DNA from: Mermis nigrescens
Lineage: Eukaryota; Nematoda; Enoplea; Mermithida; Mermithidae
DNA length: 64,000 nucleotides
Reading direction: 5' to 3'
Assembly (NCBI GenBank): GCA_036768485.1
Contig: JAVLUZ010000154.1
Span: 47,601,786 to 47,665,785 of the forward strand
Made by a program: the position numbers and the translations under genes. The notes beneath the pieces are model-generated. The model worked only from the letters and a program-made list of their open reading frames with translations. It searched no databases and had not been told where the DNA came from. Each line of letters starts with the position of its first letter. The stretch's first letter is position 1. This document shows positions 23,851 through 35,128 of the stretch, piece by piece.

Positions 23851-24586
23851 ATAAATTTTCCAAGCAAGCAAAATAAGAAACAAAGACTTTGAATATAAAT
23901 GAGAGAGCTCCGATGAAAAACAGAAGTAATACATCATTATTAACAAAACAGAAATAGAAGTAGTTGAATCACAGAGATTTAGAAATTGGGCGGAATAGGT
24001 ATTAGACGTAATAAAGGAGACACATAGTTTATTGGATCAACACAATTCTGCAAAGTTTTTTTATATTCGCCTTATGATTAACTTCCGTCCTAATAACTAT
24101 TACACAAGAAACGCGTTTTAAAGCAGGATGTTCCCAATCCAATTGAATGTAAAAGTGTTGTCTGCAAAAATTTGAAAATGTACAATTTTCACCTAGAAAT
24201 GAAACGTATTTATCTCTAAATCCTTTAGCCACTAGCTACGGATAAATGAGTAAAAGTAGAATCGGCTTGATTAGTTAAGTGAAGGATCTCGAAAGCATGC
24301 AGATTGTCTTGAACATTTATTCAGTAAAAGCTCATTTATACACAGTAGCAAAGATATAACAAGGACTAAGTACACATATGGTCATATCAGTAGAGTTCTC
24401 AAAAGTAACACTTGCCCATTGATAAATAACTGGCGGTATCACATCTTGTACAAAATACGAATTACACTAAATTTTTCCCAGCCCCAGCCATTTTTTGACC
24501 TTGCCCCAGCTGAGGCCGGGGATGTTGAAACAATGGCCGGGATGGCTGGGGCCGGGTAAGGGGCCTCGTCGATCACTAATTATCAC

Positions 24587-25290
24587 ACGCTTAGTCTTAG
24601 GTATGTCTTCGCATCTGTGCCAGTGCATGAGTTAAGCCTGAGTTGAATGGGGCAAAATTGCCATTTTGAGTCCAATTTGAGGAACCATCCCCACCTCATC
24701 ATCTCAGTAGTGCGCTGAAGTTTCTTGTGGATGATGCGGTTGTCAGTGAATGCGACTTAATTGGCATATCATTATTGCTTAATTATTCATTCGTGAAATT
24801 ACTTTTGATTTCAATCTTATATTATGCTCGAATTTCGCCTCAAACATGTCTAGAAAGTAAGTAAGTACAAACTGTAGATTAGCGTTAATAATTACTTCTG
24901 CTTTTATTATAATGCACAAGAATTGTATATTATACCGCAGCTTTAGCTAAATGAGTCAGGACGTGGCCATAGTGAGCTGATTTAGACATAAGGATTCGAA
25001 AATAAGGGATTAGAAAGAAAATCCAGACAGAACTTTAAAGTTGATCTAAGCTCTTTAAATGCCAGACAGGGCCGTTGGTAATCAAAAACGGAACCAAGTC
25101 AGAATGCGCGCGATAAACATAAACTCAATAGAGAATTGTGTATCAATCAGCATTGCGAGATGTGCTGCGAAATAGGAAACATTTAGCACATAGTTATGCA
25201 CATAAAACGACTATGCACGCGACACGAGCAATAGCAAATTTGATACAAAGAGCGGTAAAAATCAAAGGAATTGTAGAAAGTATGGCGGAC
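24587..25290. other. No gene recognised
   Basis: AT-rich noncoding sequence leading to the assembly gap at 25292. Confidence 0.4.
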
Positions 25291-25291
25291 G

Positions 25292-25308
25292 NNNNNNNNN
25301 NNNNNNNN
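25292..25308. other. Assembly gap (17 Ns)
   Basis: Seventeen unknown bases directly before a family A MITE. Frames that cross it in the minus strand are artefacts. Confidence 0.99.
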
Positions 25309-25326
25309 CCCTGATGTGGATGGGGG

Positions 25327-25571
25327 CACACCTGGGCGTGGGGAAGGACGGGGTTTGGGGGTATGCACCCCCAGAAACCAAACCCCCCAGAATCCAATTT
25401 TTAAAAATTTTTTTCGTTTTTTTCGCAATTTTTTGATGCCAATGGATAGTGCTTGATGAGAAACGTCGAAAAATGGTGTTTTTATCGCCATACCACCATT
25501 TTTAAGGCCATTTTTTGACCTTCAAAAAATTTTGCACCCCCCCCACCAGAATTTTTTCGCTGCCCACGTAT
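25327..25571 (+). mobile_element. hAT-like MITE, family A (copy A7)
   Basis: Starts CACACCTGGGCG and ends CTGCCCACGTAT. The flanking 8-mer GATGGGGG is present at 25319-25326 and 25572-25579. The second poly-C word is shorter than in other copies. Confidence 0.8.
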
Positions 25572-25909
25572 GATGGGGGACAACCAACTTTGAATGGGGA
25601 TCCCCAACCTACTTTTACATACTTTTGTTAGGATAAGAACTTTTCTCGGAGGTGAATGAAACCCTTATATCCTGTAGAGCAGAGTCTAGATTTTAATGGG
25701 TAAGGGTTGGGTCCGCAAATATTAAAGATAAAAAAGGCCGAAAACTTGATGATATGGGGCAAGCGCAAGGACCCATTTTTTATTTCTATCTGCTGGCATC
25801 AAAAAACCGTTAAAAAGATTGCAATGCTGGGAGTCTGCCGGGTTTTTCCATTCTCGTGAAGTAATCCTTATTACCCTCCTTAAAACTCAAGTGTGAGAGT
25901 CACACTTAC

Positions 25910-26178
25910 AGCATTGCAGGATGTTGAAAATGCGATTTTCCGCTCAGCTTTTGACTAAAAGGCGACATGACCGCATCAGTGGGGCTCTGAAACATATTCT
26001 TAAATCTTTTAGCTCGAACAACAGCCGGAGTCACATTCGAAGTGGACGTGGAAGCTTTATCGTCGTTTACTTTTTCTGCCGGCTTACGAAACGTGCTATC
26101 ATCCTCTTTCGGCTTTTCAATCGTTAAATTTTCACACGCTCTCAATTTTGTTTTAGACCTCGTTTCAACTTCGGCCAT
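25910..26178 (-). CDS. Probable first coding exon of an unrecognised host gene
   Basis: An ATG at 26178 in good context (ACAATGGCC) opens 89 complete codons on the minus strand. The exon stops exactly at a strong donor, GTAAGTGTGA, beginning at 25909, leaving phase 2. The peptide begins MAEVETRSKTKL, is Lys/Glu/Ser-rich and low in hydrophobic residues. Near its end it has an SP-containing basic segment, RAKRFKNMFQSPTDAVMSPF, that looks like a phosphorylated nuclear protein motif (inference). No domain is recognised. Earlier in-frame codons upstream lack ATG. A family B MITE lies about 85 bp upstream of the start codon, within the likely promoter or 5' UTR. Downstream exons were not found. Confidence 0.65.
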
Positions 26179-26263
26179 TGTATTTCTTCTTATACCTTTG
26201 TTAAACAACGTCCTACGATATTTTCACGTAAGCCTAAAGTAAGCACTTAAAAATCCCGCAGAC

Positions 26264-26638
26264 CACACATGATCTTGAGGGGTTTGAGGGGTTTCTTTTC
26301 CCCAAATTTTTCACTCCCCAGAAATTTTTTCACCCCGCCCCAGAATTCGCAATTTTTCGGAAGTTTCAAAAATTTTCCTACCATTCGCAGAAAAGGTGCT
26401 TTTTTTAAGCGTTATTAGCTATCTATTTGCTCAAAATGCCAAATTTTCGGCGCTTCGCGCCATATACTGATGTTTTAGCTATATGTTGTTTAAATTTAAG
26501 TAGTATTCTACTTTTTGATTTTTTGTTTTTATGCTCCAACTAGACAGAGCGATGTTTTTGACGCGTACCCACGGTTTTTAGGCCCAAAAGATGCACTCTA
26601 AAATTCCACCCCCTGTATAACCATGCTGTGCATGTCTG
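26264..26638 (+). mobile_element. hAT-like MITE, family B (copy B1)
   Basis: Runs from CACACATGATCTTGAGG to CATGCTGTGCATGTCTG. Flanks CCGCAGAC and CCGCCAGC are similar but imperfect. It contains the hairpin word GGCGCTTCGCGCC at 26449 and sits just upstream (minus orientation) of the exon at 26178. Confidence 0.65.
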
Positions 26639-27067
26639 CCGCCAGCAACAAATTCAGACTGAAATTGAATTGAACGAATTAAGATAGATTATTCAAAACA
26701 ATAAGAAATCCAAAATGAGGATAGAAATTCAGCGGGAAATCGAATGCAAATGTCAGCTAATCTTTCATGCACACCATTGACGCAAATAATTACATTGTCT
26801 ATTGCATTGTGATTTGAGGAAAAATATTGACTCAAAACATATAGGCACCTATAAAAACACAAAATGACTTTTTTGAGTAAGATTTAATGAAGCCTCGCTA
26901 TTTTTACGATTAAAAAATTTAAGAACTAAATTCAGTGACAGCGAGTTTTGTCATAAAGAGATTGTTTTAAACCTGCGTTGAGTCGGAGACGCTTGTATGT
27001 GTGGTGTATGGTGGGGGCAATTTGTTCACTAACATATGTGTTATTGGATGGCTTTAGGGGTTTAATC

Positions 27068-27761
27068 CAGGGATGGAAAAAAACCCAGATTTGAAAATTT
27101 CGAATTTTGGGTTTTTGGGTTTTTTGGGTTTTTTGTGGGTTTTTTTTGGGTTTTTTGAAGGGTTTTTATGGGTTTTTTTATAAAATTCTAGCTCGAGCTA
27201 TAGATAGTAGCTGAGAATACTTCAACAGCTTCAAGACACAAAACAAAACAAGTAAACAAGAACTTTATTCGGCTAATACACAAAATTCAACAACAAAATT
27301 GGTCATTCACAAGCACAATCCACGCTGTGTGAACAGAATGAAAAATAGGGCAGAACAATTTTTAAATGCATAATATTGAAATTTCTTCATAAATTCTGCT
27401 CTGCTTCAAGAAAAAAAACAAAAAAAATTTGCCATATTAGTAGAAAAATCCATGCCACATTGCCACATAGCCTTTATTGGGCGGCTTTTCTCATTTGAAA
27501 AGTATATACTACAGGAGAAAAACAGCAACAGGAAGGAGGAGAGGATGAGAATGGATGGACACTTAACCTCGTACATCGCAAGCAATTGTAAAAGGAACAA
27601 CCATGATACAAAAAACATTGACAATACACAGTTATTTAATTCCATTACAAATAAGTTCTTAACCTGTGGATACAAAACCCACAAAACCCAAAACCCAACG
27701 ATTTCTTGCACCCAAAAAACCCAAAAAACCCAAGTTCAAAAACCCAGCCTTGCCAACCCTG
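27068..27761. mobile_element. hAT-like element with GGGTTTTTT subterminal arrays
   Basis: The left end CAGGGATGG and right end CCAACCCTG are inverted. The adjoining 8-mers GTTTAATC (27060-27067) and GTTTAATT (27762-27769) match at 7 of 8. About 100 bp inside each end consist of GGGTTTTTT repeats at the left (27105-27180) and the inverse AAAAAACCC at the right (27675-27755). The central part is noncoding. Telomere-like appearance is misleading because the arrays point inward from TSD-flanked ends. Confidence 0.85.
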
Positions 27762-27917
27762 GTTTAATTCCACTAATCAGAATTCGGAATGCCTGCATCC
27801 AGTACAGTATTTACAATATTTTGAATTATTTAAACAAAGGTACCTACATACTTATCAAAGTTTTGATGAAATAGCCAGCATTGCAGCGGATATTGCATGC
27901 CAGTGCGAGGCTTTCTA

Positions 27918-28270
27918 TAGTCTGTTCCATTCCAAACGGCCCACTTTCGATTGCCTACTTAAAAATCTTACGACTGTATTAATTTATATGACGCGCTTTG
28001 CTTAACAGGTGGCGCATAAGAACAATTGCAGCGACCTAAACCCTATAATCCGTTTCATTTAACTTTGAGGTTATTGAAAAAGTTTAAAGTGCCTACAAAG
28101 GTAATTTAAACTAAATGTATAATTGTGATATTCTACAGTATATCGAGTTATGGTGAGTCGCTTGCTATTGCCGAGCCGCATCACTGCATGAAAAGTTAAA
28201 ACCACTTTTGTAGCCTCATTCATTCAGAATAAATTTAAAAGAAAACCGCCAAGTTAAATGAAACAGACTA
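27918..28270. mobile_element. TAGTCTGTTTC-ended repeat (M-type)
   Basis: Starts TAGTCTGTTCCATTCC and ends TTAAATGAAACAGACTA with TA on both sides, like copies M1/M2. An internal TAATCCGTTTCATTTAACTTTG near 28050 suggests a second, nested or internally duplicated end. No tRNA-like part is seen. Confidence 0.6.
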
Positions 28271-28379
28271 TAAATATTCTGTTACAGCAATAAGACTGCA
28301 GTCCATCATTCCACGATACCATATACAGATATGAATGAGAATAATGAATCGATGGCATATGTACAAAGAAAATTTTATA

Positions 28380-28625
28380 GCTCGTTCCAATTAAATTTGC
28401 GCTTTTTGAAAAAATTTAAATGACGAATTTTCTGAGAAAATGAAGCAAAATGAAGGTCAAAAATGGATTAAAATCGAAAATATTCTCCATAGTGCTTGAA
28501 ATTGACCAGAAACTGTGGAATAATGTAGTTTTACGCCATTTCAGCATTTCAACTACTTGAGGTCATTTTACTTCAAAACAGCTCAATTTGACTACCCCAG
28601 CCAGATCGGTCATACTAAACATCTA
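28380..28625 (+). repeat. Family C-like repeat
   Basis: Carries the phrases GAAATTGACCAGAAACTGTGG, TAGTTTTACGCCATTTCAGC and CTACCCCAGCCAGATCGGTCAT in the order seen in the family C copy at 14893. A further partial copy follows at 28865-29070. Ends not defined. Confidence 0.5.
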
Positions 28626-28633
28626 TGATCGAT

Positions 28634-28856
28634 AGTCTGTTTCGAGGTTTGCTTTTGAATTTAATCCGTATGAATTAGGCTACAAGTTTTTCTAGATTTC
28701 GGTGCAGTAATGCGACTTAGCGATGGAAAATGTCTTATGTAGATTGGGTAGGTAGGTACTCTTGAACATCACAATAGTGTTAGTTTTAAACACTTTTGTA
28801 AATACCTTAAACTTTTTCAAAAACTCCAAAGTTGAATGAAAGAGAGAAACAGACTA
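28634..28856. mobile_element. TAGTCTGTTTC-ended repeat (M-type, short)
   Basis: Starts TAGTCTGTTTCGAGG and ends GAGAAACAGACTA. Its right half (TTTTGTAAATACCTTAAAC...) is the inverse of sequence at 28060-28100, so it shares part of its interior with the neighbouring element at 27918. Confidence 0.55.
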
Positions 28857-30587
28857 TAGCTAGACGCCCAATATGCAAAAATGGGAAATCTCCTGGAGAG
28901 ATAAGGCGAAATGAATGAAAATCCAAAATTTTCCTAAAAATCGCTCGTTATTGACCATAACGTGTAGAATAACGTAAGTAATTTTAAGGCCATTTCAGCA
29001 TTTACATCAGTTTTAGCGGTCATTTTGACCCAAACATGCTCAGTAACTTCCCCCTAGCTCGACCATAAAAATCCTTTTATGAATGTTCCATGAAATAGAA
29101 ACCCAAAGGAAGGTAGCAGAGCAGGGACAGTTTCAATCAGTACAAGCTTTGAGAATTTTTCAGAAAAATCAATATTTAGACTATAACGCTCTTTTAATTG
29201 TCTCTTCCACTGCTTGCATCTTTTATTATACGTTAGTAAAACACGACATATTGCACACAAATTAAATATCTACGATCCTATTAAATGGTTCAATGACAAG
29301 TGGCATTTTGAAGGTCTTGGTTGATCAACCGACGGTCGTTTTCTAATGATTCTGAATAAAAGTAAGTAAAAGCTGATACTCGAGCATTAATTTCTTACGT
29401 TTCTGTAATATTATGCATATGGGCCGATATAAACCTATATCCTCCCTCAGCATATATACATATATAATAGGCAGCAATCAAATTCTGAGGGGGTCGATGG
29501 GGCTAAATTCCCAAAAATACCTAGCATCAACAAATTCAATTCTGGGGTCTATCAATTTTGTGGGTCCGTCAGAACCTCCTCCCTCAAGCCCGTCTGTGGT
29601 TTGGTTCTCACCTCATCAGTGATAGGACCAAGGCCTCGGACTCAGTCTCAGTCTCGGCAAAGCTCGGCGTTTTTTGGAGCCTCGGCCTCAGCGCCGAGGG
29701 CAAATCCAAAAAGTGCCGAGGCGCAGAAGGGTTAAGTTATAATTTTGGCAAGTTAATTTATCTTAACGACTTAATCTGTTTGTTGTTTACCAGTCCTCTG
29801 AAGCATCCAGGCTAAAAATAAATTGTTCACTGCAATAAATTTTGCCCAAGCTATTCTTTTCACTGTTTGTAAGACATTTTGCCATAGAAAAAGCATTGCG
29901 AATAACAACGTTGCATTAACACGAATTAAACCAGTTATTGTAGTCATTTTTGATCTTTTGATCTTATAGACTTTTTCAACGTTTTTTCGACAGATAAAAT
30001 TTTACTGCATTTCTCGGCTTATATTTGGAAAGCTGTAAAATTGAGCTTAAAAAATAAACACCTTGAAATTTGGCGCTCCGCGCCATACATATAATTCCTG
30101 CTCTGCTTAAACGTAAAAGGATAAAAACGTCACAGACTTTTGGCGCTTTGCGCGACATGTAATTAATGTGATATTTATCTTCAGAAAGTCGCGAAATTGT
30201 TCTTAAAATGATAGCACATTTCGAACGCTACTGGCGCATCATAATTACTATATTGTACTTATTCAGAAAAGTGCAAAAATCAGCTTAAAATGATAAAAAT
30301 ATCGAAAATTTCTGGCGCTCTGCTCTAGCTACGATTCGTATATTATTTATCTCAAGAGGAGGCTACAAAATTTAACTTAAGTTTTAAAAATGTCTGCAGC
30401 AATTTCACTTGCCTTTGATCACACTTTTCCTTTACATTTAAAGCCAGAAATTAAAGTTAAACGCTATTTAATGACATGTTGATAATCTGTGTAGTTATTT
30501 CTATAAATCTTAAACATTACATGGGCACGCTCAGGTCTTTCTGGGTCAATTGACTTCTCTGGAACCTGCGGGATTCATCCCTGACCA

Positions 30588-30830
30588 TAGATGCAGAGCG
30601 TGGTCGATCCGTGCAGAAATTGAAAATTGAATTTTTTCAGGCCACAATGACCTCAAAAACAGGTGTAAAGGCTAAAATGGCGTTAAAGCAACATTATTCC
30701 ACTGTTTCCGGTCAATTTTAAGCACTTTTGATCAAAACTTTAGATTTTCATATATTTTGGACCATCATTTTGCCTGATTTTATCCAGGAAATTTTCAAAA
30801 CACTTGCGGGGTTGGTCCAATTTCGCACGT
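30588..30830 (-). repeat. Family C repeat (reverse)
   Basis: Begins CATAGATGCAGAGCGTGGTC, contains AAAATGGCGTTAAAGCAACA and TTTGGACCATCATTTTGCC, and fades near CGCACGTGGGG. Matches the order of the family C copies at 14893 and 33264. TSD not clear. Confidence 0.55.
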
Positions 30831-31009
30831 GGGGTTGCTCAGCCAACAGGGTGACATCACGTGATTTATGTGGATGTGATTAGCAGAGAGATCCTTAATT
30901 TACCATTGATTTTTTTAAACCTTTTCCTTTCCGTATTTTATGGACATATAAGTAACGACTTGAAATTTTGAGACAGGACTAGGACTGTATTTAGGAGGGA
31001 AGGCGCTTC

Positions 31010-31051
31010 TTACGGCCACGGGAAGGCGCCTTCCCCTTTCCGTGGCCGTAA
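31010..31051. repeat. GC-rich nested palindrome
   Basis: TTACGGCCACGG (31010-31021) is the exact inverse of CCGTGGCCGTAA (31040-31051). Between them lies a second perfect palindrome GAAGGCGCCTTC (31022-31033). A following phrase, TTTGGCAGATGAGATAATGC, has a relative at 43055-43080, so this belongs to a dispersed repeat. Confidence 0.85.
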
Positions 31052-31286
31052 AAAAATTTGGCAGATGAGATAATGCACGGTATGACCCTTATGTATGTGA
31101 TCTTGTACCCATGTAACCCATGTAGGATCTTGAAACTTTTACCTTAATTTCTTGAAAAAATTATTATAAGGACATCAACAACCTCTCTCAAAAATAGCGT
31201 GTTTTGTCTCAACAGTGTAACAAGTTCTAGAAATTATAGTTTTTACAGCAAAAAAGCCATGACTTTAAAAATAGTTTAATCTTAAT

Positions 31287-32664
31287 TAGAGTTGTACCGG
31301 GGCCGGGGCCGAGAAACATACTATATCACACGCCGACTTCCCCATGCTGATATTCGTTATGTGATATATCATATATGTATGTGTACCAGTGTTTTTTTCT
31401 GTACAAGGTCCGTTTGTACATAAAGAAAGATAGCCCTCAAAAGTCTTTGTACATTTCGTACACACAAATTGTTGGGTACTATAATATGAAGCAGTAGCGA
31501 TTTTAGTGTGGTAAAAACAGAGTTCGACCTTTGGTAGTGTATTTTAGCTAATTTCTGGGTCTCTGATGGCTAAAATCACTAAGAATCGTCTTAAAACGGA
31601 GCGAAGCGCCAAAAAATTTGACATTTCTCCTTTTGAAATGCCATTTCTGCCATTTTAAAGATATATAGAATACACAATTACTCGTTTCGGCGCAAAGCAC
31701 CGAAATTCTTTTCGAATTTTAGACCTTTTTTGCAATTTTTGTCTTACCAAAAATCTTTGTATATGTACAAAGACGGCCCAGAAAAGTCTTTAAACTTCGG
31801 GAAAAATCTTTGCCGAATACAAAAAAACATTGATATGTACCCAGCTCTTATTCGTCCTATAAATATAGTGATTAACAACAATAATGAAACAGTAGTAATA
31901 ATAAAAATAATCATAATAAAATAGTAAATAAAAATAATTATAATTATGACGCATAGTACCTTTACTTAAGATAAGATCCTATTCAGCCGAAAAATTTTTT
32001 ACTTCCTTATATTGAATATTTGTATGCTGTTTATGATTGCATTTTAACTTTGAACACTTAGTTTTTTAGATTCTTAAGTAAGCAATCGAATGCCCTTGAA
32101 ATTAAACCAATATAATCGATGGATTTTATGAGGCATTGGAAAAAGGCATTTTCCATTAGCGTTTTATACGGCGATATATAGCGAACTGCTCTCGCATCTA
32201 TTAGAGCTGTAAGCAGAAATGCACTTAAGGGTTCGGGGATAAGTTCTGGGCTAAACATAGAACGATTAAGGTCAGAAACGAACAATAGTCAAGGCTAAAA
32301 ATGATTGAAATTGGCCAGAACCTATCAATAAATACGCTATTCAGACCTTTCTATCCATCTTTACTATCATTTTAGCTCGAAACATCTCTATGACCCCAAA
32401 GAAGGCTAACCCCAGACCGCGAATGCTGTGCAAATGAAACTATGACTGAAAGTTATAACTTGACATCATTTAACAATGATTGTTGTAAGGTACAAATATG
32501 TTGACTTGATTGATTGAACTAAATGTGAATTCCCATCATCAGTTTACCGCTCATTACTTAGGTGTTGAGCTTACTTATTTCAATCAAAGTAACAATGTGC
32601 ATCTTGCAACAATATTAAAACTATTAGGCCCCAGTGCCTGAAGCCAGGCTACGGTACAGCTCTA
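31287..32664. mobile_element. hAT-like element with GC-rich ends (nested)
   Basis: The left end TAGAGTTGTACCGGGGCC and right end ...GGTACAGCTCTA are inverted. Flanking 8-mers ATCTTAAT (31279-31286) and ATCTTATT (32665-32672) match at 7 of 8. It houses the TTTGTACA MITE at 31387-31832. No transposase sequence is visible. Confidence 0.75.
31387..31832 (+). mobile_element. hAT-like MITE, family D (TTTGTACA word; copy D1)
   Basis: Starts CAGTGTTTTTTTCTGTACAAGG and ends in GCCGAATACAAAAAAACATTG. Flanks ATGTGTAC (31379-31386) and ATATGTAC (31833-31840) match at 7 of 8. Two GGCGC-GAA-GCGCC-type hairpin words are inside (near 31600 and 31686). Noncoding. Confidence 0.8.
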
Positions 32665-33263
32665 ATCTTATTGTAGTTTATTCTTATTTACTGTATTTTA
32701 GTCATTCAGTTGTGCATCTTTTTAATTTTCTGTCTTATTTGACAGGATGAACTGTACATACTTATGTAACTTTTATAAAGCATCAACGTTATTATGTTTA
32801 CAAAAATAAAATTTGCAAGCCTCACAAAACGATTTTTCTTACTTTAATCATTAAATCTAACATTATATCGCACTTGTGAACAATGCACCATGATAACTTT
32901 AACTATTAATTAATTTTAGCCTACCATTGACATACCGTAGACTATATACACCTCGTGCATTTCTGTATACATTACCCTCGACACGACCCTCGGCCTGGGT
33001 CTCAGCCTCAGCCGAGGCTAGGATTTTAAATTGCCGAGGCCGAGGGTTTAAAAAGTACCCTCGGTTTGTTCACTGGTCCTCGGTACTCAAAACGGAATAG
33101 GAATATACATATAAGCATGGGGAATGTACAAAAGTTGATAAGAAATTATTGAAATTATTCTAGAGGTACATAAGTGGTTTATCTAAGGTTTTCGTAAGAG
33201 GAAGGGTCCCCAACTTTCCCTGAAACAGTCGAAAACAGGTCCGAAAATTCGCTAACAGGTCAA

Positions 33264-33546
33264 TATCGTAGATGCACAGCATGGTCGATCTGGGGAAGGG
33301 GTTGGGGTCAGCCGGTCTGTGGGGATCGAAAATTGAGCATTTTTGGGCCAAAATGACCGAAAAAACTGGTGTTAGCGCTAAAATAGCGTTAAACCTACGT
33401 TATGACACAGTTTGTGATCAATTTAAAATACTTTTGAAGGAAAATTTCAATTTTCATCCGTTTTCGGCCTTCATTTTGCCTCATCTTCCTCACAAAATTT
33501 TCCATTTTTCCATGCTGAGGGTCAGGACCCCCAAACCCCCACTTGC
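33264..33546 (-). repeat. Family C repeat (reverse)
   Basis: Begins CGTAGATGCACAGCATGGTC and ends CCCACTTGCATGTCTG, abutting a family A copy. Flanks GTCAATAT and GTCAAGAC share 6 of 8 bases. The plus-strand 101-codon frame over it is repeat-derived. Confidence 0.6.
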
Positions 33547-33554
33547 ATGTCTGG

Positions 33555-33774
33555 TCAAGACCATAGGTGGGCAGTAGCAAAATTCTGAGGGGTGCTGGAC
33601 TTTTTAAAGGTCAAAAATGGTTTTACAAACGGTTCCACGTTTCTCATTTAACATTATCCATTGACATCAAAAACATTGTGAAAGAAACAAAAAAATCCAA
33701 AAATTGAATTCTGGGGGTACCTGGCCTTCTGGGGGAGGGATGCTGCAAACCCCCAACCCCCACGCCCATGTTTG
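33555..33774 (-). repeat. Family A repeat (reverse, diverged)
   Basis: Starts CATAGGTGGGCAGTAGC and ends CACGCCCATGTTTG with the family A phrases between. It directly follows a family C copy and its right flank does not match the left, so it may have inserted together with, or into, the family C element. Confidence 0.6.
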
Positions 33775-33779
33775 CTCCT

Positions 33780-35128
33780 GATGCCATAAAATTTAAAAAA
33801 ATGTTAGACCAGGCTAAACCCCTAGACCTGGCATGCTCTGCATCTCTGTGACCAAAGCTGCACAGTACATCCGCTCATTAAGGTCAACCATACACGCACA
33901 GCATGGCGATTAGAAAAAGAGGTAAAGAAACAAAAAAATTGCTTCGAAATGGCTTTTTAGGCTTAAAAGCAGTGGGCATGCGTCAAAATGACCATTTGTA
34001 GGCGCTTTCACAAATGGTTTTTTCTTTTTAAAAGGTAAAAATGTTTTTTAAAAAATTTTGTGAAAATGTCAAAAATTCGACTTAGTCCAAAATATTGAGC
34101 ATGTGATGCGAAGCGCTGAAAAGTTGACGCTTTTGAACCAGGAAGAGATCGCCAAAAATGCTTAATACAACAGCTTTTTTAAATCAAAAGTTCTGGGGAT
34201 AAAGAAAATTCCGAAGGGTAAAAACCTACGTGAGCATAGAAGGTGTCTTCTATCAAAGTGTGTAAAAAAGTTTGGCCAGATGTCAACGGTTCGGGCACTA
34301 CAAAGCTTTGTTTACACCCTGCTTTCTCAATTTGCACCCTCTTTTGACGATATCTTGAAATTTTCGCACTTGGTAGGATGCGTATCTACTCTTTGGTTTA
34401 AAAATGTGATAATCAAGACTTTGACGGCATATGTTGTCAAAAAATGATACCTTCATACGCAGTAAGGTGAGACAATACATAAATTCCGGGGTTTAAACAA
34501 TGTCAACGTGAGATGTAAATCGTCGTAGCGCACGAACTGTTGGCAACTGGCCAAAATTTTTAACGCGTTCCAACCAATGGAATATTTATCCACCTAATGC
34601 AGCTGGTCACAAAATTTTACGTCAATAACTGCACAAGTTATGATGATAGATCGGGGTATAGCCTTCTTTTGGCCACCCTGCGCATAAAAGCATTTCAGTG
34701 CATTTCTTTTCCTAAAATTTCAAAAAATTTTGACAATTTTCAGATAAATTATTAAATTTAATCTCTGAAATTTAAGGCAGAAGGACATTCAGAGGCTGTT
34801 TGATTTCCAGTATTTGTGCACTTGGAAAAATCAAACTTATTGAAGCATTTGAGGCGAAGCGTTTTTTAACGTGCTCTGCTAATAAAAAGAAATGGACAAA
34901 GGAGCAAGATCATTAGATCGCTGCATTTAGTGATAAATCTACGAACCAATCTGATACCTTGTAAATTCACGAGAATAAGATTATAGACCTTAAGTTAAAA
35001 CTCACCGAGGCAGTCCAACTTTGACCCTAAAATCCTCAATATTCAACGGACACGCTAGAATCTGAGATATTTGCGTCAATGAATCATTTGGCAATGCCTG
35101 AAATCATCGAATACCAAAAATCGGTATA
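33780..35128. other. No gene recognised
   Basis: AT-rich noncoding sequence with one GATGCGAAGCGCTG hairpin-like word near 34108. Minus frames at 34298-34480 have no motif. Confidence 0.4.

Larger units (their letters stand above)
22388..24578 (-). mobile_element. hAT element with GC-rich ends and transposase relic
   Basis: The left end TAGTGATCACCGGGG and right end ...GTCGATCACTA are inverted, and both are flanked by the perfect 8-bp repeat ATTATCAC (22380-22387 and 24579-24586). The 2191-bp element has GC-rich subterminal arrays (22397-22510; 24485-24570) and, near the left end on the minus strand, the decayed C-terminus of a hAT transposase (22656-22980). Almost no other transposase coding survives, so it is a dead copy. 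It also contains family B-like sequence around 23440-23800. Confidence 0.9.
29619..33075. mobile_element. Probable hAT-like element with CTCGGC subterminal words
   Basis: At the left, CAGTGATAGGACC is followed by about 100 bp of CTCGG/CCGAG words (29635-29725). At the right, the inverse pattern (32990-33066) ends in ...GGTTTGTTCACTG. The flanking 8-mers do not match well, so the pairing of the two ends rests on their common words and orientation only. Inside are a family C copy, a GC-rich hAT-like element (31287-32664) and a TTTGTACA MITE (31387-31832). Confidence 0.5.

Noticed and set aside
27100..27180. Interstitial telomere
   Set aside because: The G-rich repeats are paired in inverted orientation inside TSD-flanked ends, so they belong to a DNA transposon.
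27406..28005. ORFs of 99-140 codons on both strands
   Set aside because: They run through the AAAAAACCC arrays and the central noncoding part of the GGGTTTTTT element.
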